A stretch of 64,000 nt of DNA, from NCBI GenBank assembly GCA_009801085.1, contig VNWV01000002.1, positions 3,100,001 through 3,164,000 on the forward strand, written 5' to 3'. Of this stretch, positions 57,449 to 64,000 are shown one piece after another. The first letter of the stretch is position 1. Every line of letters begins with the position of its first letter. This stretch comes from Lasiodiplodia sp. COLG20 (taxonomy: Eukaryota; Ascomycota; Dothideomycetes; Botryosphaeriales; Botryosphaeriaceae). A model generated the notes under the pieces. It was given only the letters and a program-made list of their open reading frames with translations, searched no databases and was not told the DNA's origin. The position numbers and the translations under genes are program-made.

Positions 57449-58370
57449 ATGCCGGCCGCTGTCGACGAGCAGCCGAACGGCAGTGCCAACGACCGCTCAC
57501 CGTCCCCTGCCCGTGCCCCGCCTATAGCCGACTCGCCCGGCCCGCGCGCGACAGCCCTACAGAACATCTTCGCGCAAGCCCTCGACGCGACCATCAAGCG
57601 CTGCTCCTACGCCAATTTCGCCGCCTGCTTCCCGACGCCTGCCCAATATGTGCCCGAGAACCTCGATGCCTTCTGGCGCGACTTTACCGGCCGAGTGGGA
57701 GACGCTGCAAGGGTGAGTGAGCGATAACAAGCACAAGCTCCATGCACTACTCGCATGCCGCGGGCGCCGTCCCTGGATGAGCCGACGATCCCCACCGTGT
57801 CTCAGCCCTGCAAACCCGGTGACTGACTTCGCCCCTTCTGCCCCATAGAACAATTTCGACCAGATCCTCGCCTCACGGAATGTCGTCCAATCTTTAAACT
57901 CTCTCGATGCTCTTGTTCAGGATGCCAAGAAACGCAAAGAGCGCGCAGAGGCGGAGGCGAATGGAGAGACTGTCAAGCCACCTACCCCGTGAGTTTCTTC
58001 GATACGAGGCGCTAGAAGCTCTATAGTGCCGAAGCCCGTGCGGACGTAACGTCGGTAATTTGATGACCAGCATCTGCTAACTGCAAACAGACCGCATACA
58101 CTCCCCGCTGAGACACTCGCCCTCGCCCACCTCCAGCCCTTCCTCTCCGCCCAATCCGAGACCTTGCAATCCGAGCTGTCGACCACCCAGAAAGCGAACA
58201 CCCAGCTATTGTCCGAGATACAAGCTCAACGTGCTGAGTTGGCGGCCTTGATGAGCGGTCTTGAGCACGTAGTCAAGGACTTGGAGGGCAGTGTAGACAT
58301 GCTGTCTAAGGACGGAGTGCAGTCTCTTACCCAAGAGATTCTCGACATTGACGATGAGCTTGCGGGTTGA
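57449..58370 (+). CDS. nnf1: Kinetochore protein Nnf1 (MIND/Mis12 complex subunit)
   Basis: Three exons: 57449-57712, 57849-57988, 58091-58370; 227 residues, introns of 136 and 102 nt in phases 0 and 2. After a short disordered N-terminus, residues about 33-65 (ATALQNIFAQALDATIKRCSYANFAACFP) are the Nnf1 head helices, and NNFDQILASRNVVQSLNSLDALVQDAKKRK is the family's second conserved block. A coiled coil occupies the C-terminal 90 residues. Nnf1 pairs with Mtw1/Mis12 and joins Dsn1 and Nsl1 in the MIND complex, which links centromeric chromatin to the Ndc80 complex. Length and block order agree with filamentous-fungus Nnf1. Confidence 0.9.
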
Positions 58371-59309
58371 TATGGTTGAAGCTTCTTCGGCGAAGCTATC
58401 CTGTTCTAAAAAGGGGTTTGGGGAACCTCATTCGTGCGGGGTAGCCGAGTTGAGTACGCCGCATCCATCTTGCATCGGCAAGTATGCCAAAACCCCACTG
58501 CGGACCCTCCATGTCATGGGCAGTGATTGCTGCTGGCTGTGTCTTGGGGGTGTCTTCGTCTAGAAATCTGGCATACGTGCTGGAGCTGCGTGACTGCGCA
58601 CTTCTGGAAGCTTCAAGCCATTGAGACGTCCATTACGAGAACCGGATGTTCGTCCCAAATACTGCTGCTTCTGGTACTTCCAAGGCCTTACTGGTGGCAT
58701 TGGAGGAGCTATCGCAGGATTTATGCGATTGATTTGGTTGGAGCTGGACTTGCAGAAGTTCGTATGATTCTCTCTTGTTGCCGACGTGCTACCAAAGGAT
58801 TCGAAAGAGGGGAAGAGATGACAAGATCGGAACTTGTGCTACCAATGAGCATTGTTGATTCGGGTTGTGACGGCTTAACATGCCCGTCAACCAAAGCTTG
58901 GCTGACTCGCAGGATGCGTATAACCGTTTGAGGCCGCACTTGGCCAGTGTACCAGCAAACATCCACGTGCCACGTTTACCCTCTGTGCAGCGTGCCAACC
59001 ATTCACATCTGCTGAGCCATGCATCAGAGGCGTCCTAAGTACCGTTTGTTCTCCATTCTGTTAGGTCACAGAAACATATACTTTTCGCAAGTGACACTTC
59101 CGACCCGGCTACGAGAGGCCAACGTGTACCTGATGTAAGATAAATAGATGCATACTCCACATAGTGCACTCTTACTCCGTCATCGCAGGTTTTCCGGTTT
59201 CTGTTGTGTCCAGACGCCCGCCTTAGTTTCTTGCCCTCTTCCCCACGAGCCATAAACCCGCGACTTTGAATCTGTGAACCCATTACCCAACAAAGTGACT
59301 CCCCGCAAG
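58371..59309. other. Intergenic region
   Basis: About 0.94 kb between two plus-strand genes, containing the 3' region of Nnf1 and the promoter of the sulfite oxidase gene. ORFs in it are short and non-conserved in appearance; no RNA gene seen. Confidence 0.45.
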
Positions 59310-61001
59310 ATGGCTACAATTGGCAGTACCGTCGTATGGACCTTCTAACGAGATTGAATTGTTTCATTCTTGAACTCTAATCGTCATCGTAGACTAAATT
59401 CGAGTACTCCGTTAAGGAGCCGCTGAACCGCGAGCCCCCGATCGGCGAGCTATTATCCTCGTGAGCACACAAATTTACCAGTGCCATGGTTCAACAGAAA
59501 GTAATAGAAGTCGGCCTTACTGACTAGTACACAAACGCATTCACAGCTTCCTTACCAAGGCCGGAAACTTCGACAGAAATCATGGGTACGTCCGTTTCTA
59601 TTTTCATCTCTACTCATGAAGCCCTCTTCCTTGGACATGCAGCAAGATTTCCAGATCTAAGTAGAGAAGTAAAGCAGAGAAAGAAAGACATAACTCCACT
59701 CTCCCCCACGACTCTCTCACAAAAAGCAGCACGCGCCATGTAAAAATTAACACCAAGTCCAAACCCAAACCAGACCGATCCCCCACATCAACCCAGCCAC
59801 TCACAGCCTAACCGTAAACATCATCAACACGACGACATCCGCCACCGGCGCCGTTCCTCCCCCCTCCCTGACCCTCACCCCAACCGACCTCCGCACCCGC
59901 TTCCCCCAGCACGAAGTCGTCGCGGCCCTGCAGTGCGCAGGCAACCGCCGGCACGAGATGCGCACGCGCCTGCGCGAGGTCAAAGGCATCGACTGGTTCG
60001 ACGGCGCCGCCATGTGCTGCGTCTGGCGCGGGCCGCGGCTGAGGGACGTGTTGGGCGCGGCGGGCGTGGTGTTTGATTGCGCTGCCGCCGGCGGTGGTGG
60101 TGGTGCGGCGTTGGAGCGGGTGGATAGCGTTGTGGATGGTGGCGGTGGTGGTGGTAGGGGGGTTGGAGCGGGAGAAGGAGGAGGCCTGCACGTGCAGTTC
60201 GCGAGCCACGCGACGGCGTGTCAGGAGGAAGGCTGGTACGGAGCGAGCATCCCGCTGGCGCGGGCGATGAGTGCCGAGGACGAGGTCGTCGTGGCAGTCG
60301 AGGCGAACGGGCAGCCGTTGACGGCGGCGCGTGGGGCGCCGATGCGAATCGTCGTTCCGGGTGTGGCGGGGGCGAGGAGCGTGAAGTGGTATGTATTGCA
60401 CATCCCCCAAATGATACTTTGCTATATGCTAGGAGGAAAGGCAGCTGATTTGGGATTGGCGGCGGCTGAATGTAGGGTCGACACCATCACTGTTCAACCC
60501 TTTGAGAGCCAAAACCACTACCAGCAGCGCGACTATAAGATCCTCCCTGTCCATTGCAATGACCAGATGTCTTCAGACAAATGGTGGAACCGCATTCCGG
60601 CTCTTATGGACATGCCCGTCAACTCCGTCATCGGTTTCCCACGGTCTGGGAGCCGCGTCACGCCATCTGCCGCCGACGGCACGATTGAGGTGGCGGGCTA
60701 CGCGCTGCCTGGTGGTAGAAATGGCCCTGTGAGAAAGGTTGAGGTGTCCGGCGACGAGGGACGGACGTGGACCGAAGCCAAGATCCTAGAGCCGCCGGAG
60801 GATGTCAGAGCGAAGGGACTGGATTTACGGTGGGCGTGGAGCTTGTGGCGTGCGAAGGTGAAGGTGGATAAGGGTGCGGGGAAGTGTATTTGGAGTAGAG
60901 CAACGGATGGGAGAGAAGTACAGCCGCGGTTTCCGGATTGGAACTGGAGGGGATTGGCGTACAACGGGTATGGCGAGGCGCTGGACTTGATCATTGAATG
61001 A
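59310..61001 (+). CDS. Sulfite oxidase-type molybdopterin enzyme
   Basis: Five exons: 59310-59333, 59393-59460, 59547-59585 (39 nt), 59807-60388, 60476-61001; 412 residues, all split codons in frame. The early part reads FLTKAGNFDRNHG, the family's pterin-contact block, and LQCAGNRRHEM contains the molybdenum-coordinating Cys87. The second half has the dimerisation domain (GTIEVAGYALPGG, VEVSGDEGRTWTEAKI, WSLWRAKV). There is no cytochrome b5 domain and no evident mitochondrial leader, so it is a plant-type, Moco-only form. It should oxidise sulfite to sulfate. A Gly-rich insertion of about 35 residues (135-170) interrupts the Moco domain. The C-terminus LIIE is not a peroxisomal PTS1. Confidence 0.9.
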
Positions 61002-61063
61002 ACTGGTATATCTATCGTAGTATTGATGGTTTGGCCATGAGAAATTTGTCCGATGAGGTCTTT

Positions 61064-62104
61064 TTAAGCTTGATCCAAGGCGAGGAGAGCTAATTGGTTG
61101 AGCAGAGCTGATGGTGCCATATCTGGCGGCGATGCTTCTAATTCTATTGGCGGATCTTTCTCCTTTCCCACAGCCCACAATTCTCCATGGAGCGCCTTTT
61201 CCAGGAACCAATCCCGACGAAGGGTATGGTCTGGAGGCAGGCAAAAACGTTCAAGGCATTCACTGCGATGGTCGTCACCTCCGTTTGCCAACTCCCCCAT
61301 GCCCATGGACAGCCACCGGTCGGCAGCGCTCCAATAAGCCCGGAATTCGTCATCTTGATGCAATAATGTCACCGAAGTATTGCTTTGCGCTGTTCGATGG
61401 AAGAAGACTCGTCTTGAAGAGGGCGTGGAGAAGGACGGATTTGCCAGTACCATGCATTCAATGCCGTCCAACACTTCTTCCTTGGAAAGAGTATCATTCA
61501 AGTCTTCCAGGCTTGTGGCAGTAAGAGCCAACCTTTTAAGGCGAGGCCAAAGAGTCCACCAAAGGTTCGGAAATGTGCCGCAGCTGATGAATTCTTCAAG
61601 AGCCCAGAGCTGATCGAAGGCAGTATTGAGCTTTGGAAAGACGTTGAGATGGTCCATGTGGGGGGCCATGGTGTGGAAAGGAATATCGACAACGAGTCGT
61701 CTTAGTGTGAATTGCATAATGGACAACAGCTCAAAGCACCATTGAGCGATAGGCTGGCTGTCGATCGAGTTGGGTGGAAACGGAGCGAGGTATAGACCGG
61801 TAAGAAGCGGCTTAATTTCCACGTGCGGAAGGGTGCTTTCTTCAGAGCGTCTGGGGGCAGTGAGGCTTTCCAGTGATAAAAGAAGTAGACGCAAGCGGCT
61901 TTCGGAGTCGATACTCAAGCAACGTGAATAGAGGTAGCGTAGGGCGGTTGGATAGGTAAGTCTCGACACACGAGTGAAGGCATGGATCGTTTTCGCCGCC
62001 GGGTCGGAGAGATGGAGAGCAACAGTGTCAGACGGCGGCGTAAGGCTGTCTAGAACTTGTAGCAACAGTTCAGGCGGAAGCCTACATATCTTGGAGGAAG
62101 ACAT
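61064..62104 (-). CDS. F-box-like protein
   Basis: Single exon, 346 residues. The start was chosen at MSSSKICRLPPELLL because the F-box-like segment begins there; the frame is open 30 codons further upstream. Residues 8-60 (LPPELLLQVLDSL, then FTRVSRLTYPTALRYLYSRCL) follow the helix pattern of degenerate fungal F-boxes. The rest is a leucine-rich, irregular helical region (LLSIMQFTLRRLVVDIPF, LWPRLKRLALTATSLEDL) typical of fungal F-box/LRR-like proteins. It probably serves as substrate adaptor of an SCF ubiquitin ligase, though the F-box is weak. It converges closely on the sulfite oxidase gene (62-bp gap). Confidence 0.75.
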   Translation of the reverse strand: MSSSKICRLPPELLLQVLDSLTPPSDTVALHLSDPAAKTIHAFTRVSRLTYPTALRYLYSRCLSIDSESRLRLLLLSLESLTAPRRSEESTLPHVEIKPLLTGLYLAPFPPNSIDSQPIAQWCFELLSIMQFTLRRLVVDIPFHTMAPHMDHLNVFPKLNTAFDQLWALEEFISCGTFPNLWWTLWPRLKRLALTATSLEDLNDTLSKEEVLDGIECMVLANPSFSTPSSRRVFFHRTAQSNTSVTLLHQDDEFRAYWSAADRWLSMGMGELANGGDDHRSECLERFCLPPDHTLRRDWFLEKALHGELWAVGKEKDPPIELEASPPDMAPSALLNQLALLALDQA

Positions 62105-62418
62105 GGTCAGTTTTGGGGTGGTAAGTCGAGGCGAGGATGTCGTGCACGATAGCGACGCGATAAGCCTCGGGAGTGCGTGCGGGGCGGCAACCACTTTCGA
62201 ACGCGGCGATCACGTCGTCATCGTCCTCCCACGCTCCCACACCGGTTCTTCTCAACCGGCCAAATCACTTGAAACGCGGCTGAATGCAATATGGGGCAGT
62301 GGCATTTTGCTACTGCGCGACCCTTCTCAATCTCGCTGAGACCTCAACCGGGCCTTGATCTAAGATGAAAGCGTCACTTACAATCCTGACAGTTGTCTAC
62401 GACTCGGAGCTTGAAATC
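62105..62418. other. Short intergenic region
   Basis: 314 bp between two minus-strand genes, holding the promoter of the F-box-like gene and the terminator of the kinase gene. No specific element seen. Confidence 0.45.
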
Positions 62419-63535
62419 TCACTCTAATAAACCCAACACCGGTGCCAGCAGTCCCTCCTTGGCAGCAGCCCAGTTTTCACCCCAACCAGTCTCAATGTAC
62501 GTTTTCCCGAGCTTCACTAGGTCTCCCGTCTCCTCTTTCCCACACCATTCCACGACGGAAGGCCAAAACGCCACATGAACACCGAAATGGACGATCAACC
62601 TCTTCACAAATTCTTCTTTCCCTTGATTCCCACCAACCTCCCCATTTTCCCTCGCCGCTCCCACATACGCCTCCAAGAAGGCCTGTAGAAGCCCCTTCCC
62701 ACCACAAAATCGATCAAGCAAATACGCCTCAGCCGCGAATTGCGCAACATCAGTCGCTCCGATCCCACGGCGTGTCATTTCCCAGTCAACAATACTTAGC
62801 GTCTGCGTCGACGTCTCTGACCTATCCGCCTCTTGTTCACGCACAAGCACATTGCCGGGCCAGAAGTCGCCATGGCATACGCAAACATTATCAGTCGCGA
62901 GCTTGGATCCGAACTCCTCATCGACCGACCGGGCGTAGGCGGGATCAAGACCATGCTTCTCAAAAGCGGTCGCGAGGTTTGCGTAGGCATAGCGGTAGAT
63001 GCCCTTGGCGGTGACGTTATCGACATGGGAACGTAGGTTGCGCGTGCGGTAGTGCAGCTGTGCGAGCCAGACACCGAGCGCGGCGCCGATCGGGGGGATA
63101 GCCTCGGCAGGAGCGGTGGGGTACCATGCTTTAAGATTGAGTGGCCCAGCGTCGCCCATGATTAGGATGTGGGCGTCCGGGTCGGAGTGGTAGAGGGTTG
63201 GGAGGCGGACAGTTGGTGTAGTAGGTGCGAGTTGGGTGCTAGGAAGAGTTAGTAAGTAGTAAAGAAGCGACGATGGAGAGCACAGACGAGCTTAGCGTTT
63301 GTGGCAGGAGAGAGAGGGCGTTGGCTTCGAACACCATGCGGTCGACATTAAAGGGGATGTTGGGGTTATTTTTGACATATGGTTCGGCGTGCTTCACAAC
63401 CCGTACTTCTCCAGTGGGCAGCGTGAGGCGCCAGACGAAGTTCCCCGTGCCACCGGACAACTCCTCAACAGATGTGAACTCTATTCCTGCTGACGCAAGA
63501 TAGCTCTCTAGTTGGGATGTCGTCGTGAGACCCAT
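62419..63535 (-). CDS. Aminoglycoside-phosphotransferase-fold small-molecule kinase
   Basis: Exon 1 is 63535-63288 and exon 2 is 63238-62419; the 49-nt intron ends with branch ACTAAC and TCCTAG, but its donor is GTCTGT (a GC donor 8 bases upstream in exon 1 would also keep frame). The product is 355 residues. The N-lobe has the Gly-rich loop LSGGTGNFVWRLTL (about 26-39) and the ATP-binding Lys in VRVVKHAEPY. The catalytic loop HGDFWPGN is at 205-212 and the metal-binding DWE at 234-236. These are the hallmarks of the APH/choline-kinase and methylthioribose-kinase fold. The fungal members are poorly characterised; substrate unknown. Confidence 0.88.
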
Positions 63536-64000
63536 TTTGCAAAAGCCTCAGGATCACTTTGGGAACTTGAGAAAAGCAGCCAACTGAAAGACTTGGTTAA
63601 ACAACGGGATTTAGAACTGAAAGGAAAATTAGACGTATTTGTTTATAACAGCAGAGCCTTTTTGAGAGCGCCCTGTAGCTGGTCTTTATACAAGGCCGCC
63701 TATATTAGCGCTTGCCGGATTGGGCAGGCGCGGTGAACTGCGGTAAGCCGCGGTAAGTTTGTGGAGAAACAGTGCCCGAATATGAGTCATTGGAATGTAC
63801 TACGAGTCCTTTAATGATGTGAAAGACGAGGAAGGGCATCTGGACTTGAATGCACGTCATGTATGTGAACAGATACATGCCCATACCTAGCCCGACTTCG
63901 TTGCGATAGCATGAAAAGACCTCGCAGAGCTGAACAGGGAGGAAACATAAGACGATACAGCAAGGTGCTTGCCAAGACGCGCCGTTGCGGGGCATTACAG
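63536..64000. other. Right-hand flank without recognised gene
   Basis: 465 bp upstream of the kinase gene to the window edge. The open minus-strand frame 63705-63995 has no family signature and may be chance or the edge of an unseen gene. Confidence 0.4.

Overview
The window is nuclear DNA of a filamentous ascomycete (Pezizomycotina; I could not settle the class, a dothideomycete is a guess). The basis is: short GT-AG introns (about 48-150 nt) with CTNAC/CTAAT branch sites, a Zn(II)2Cys6 regulator, a CFEM-type seven-helix receptor, a secreted GMC oxidoreductase and F-box proteins. Genes are monocistronic and lie on both strands. I rebuilt exon structures by matching donor, branch and acceptor sites to reading frame.

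Layout. 0-3.2 kb: 5'-truncated GST/eEF1B-gamma-like protein (+), FSH serine hydrolase (-), small secreted protein (+). 3.2-8.1 kb: no credible gene; partly AT-rich and carrying one miniature transposon. 8.1-14.8 kb: cytochrome-b561-like membrane protein with a long disordered tail (+) and a Zn(II)2Cys6 transcription factor (+), separated by 2.1 kb that contains two TATATAG boxes. 14.8-24.5 kb: a 9.7 kb GC-rich stretch without a recognisable gene. 24.5-28.8 kb: F-box protein (+) and an acidic 659-residue orphan with a duplicated 17-residue motif (+). 31.0-36.7 kb: three minus-strand genes: a coiled-coil protein interrupted by an in-frame TAG, a disordered/helical protein that starts with a 9-nt coding exon, and 6-phosphogluconolactonase. 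38.7-42.8 kb: a DUF5321-like mitochondrial protein (+) and a TPR-MYND-SET protein (-). 43.1-48.2 kb: secreted GMC oxidoreductase (-) and CFEM/PTH11-like receptor (-, eight exons). 51.8-58.4 kb: short-chain dehydrogenase (+), Gis2/CNBP-like CCHC zinc-knuckle protein (-), small membrane protein (-), kinetochore protein Nnf1 (+). 59.3-63.5 kb: sulfite oxidase-type molybdoenzyme (+), F-box-like protein (-), aminoglycoside-phosphotransferase-fold kinase (-).

Most genes look like unlinked housekeeping or regulatory loci; I see no convincing biosynthetic cluster. The most distinctive feature is a family of short non-autonomous elements (copies at 3.7, 38.4 and 53.6 kb) with 25-bp inverted ends and TA flanks. 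It resembles a Tc1/mariner/pogo-type MITE, and no transposase is present in the window. Other points of interest are the in-frame stop and awkward splice junction in the coiled-coil gene, tandem splice acceptors that would alter a Zn cluster and a CFEM cysteine spacing, and the 9.7 kb gene-free interval next to the transcription factor. No tRNA, rRNA, CRISPR or autonomous transposon was recognised.
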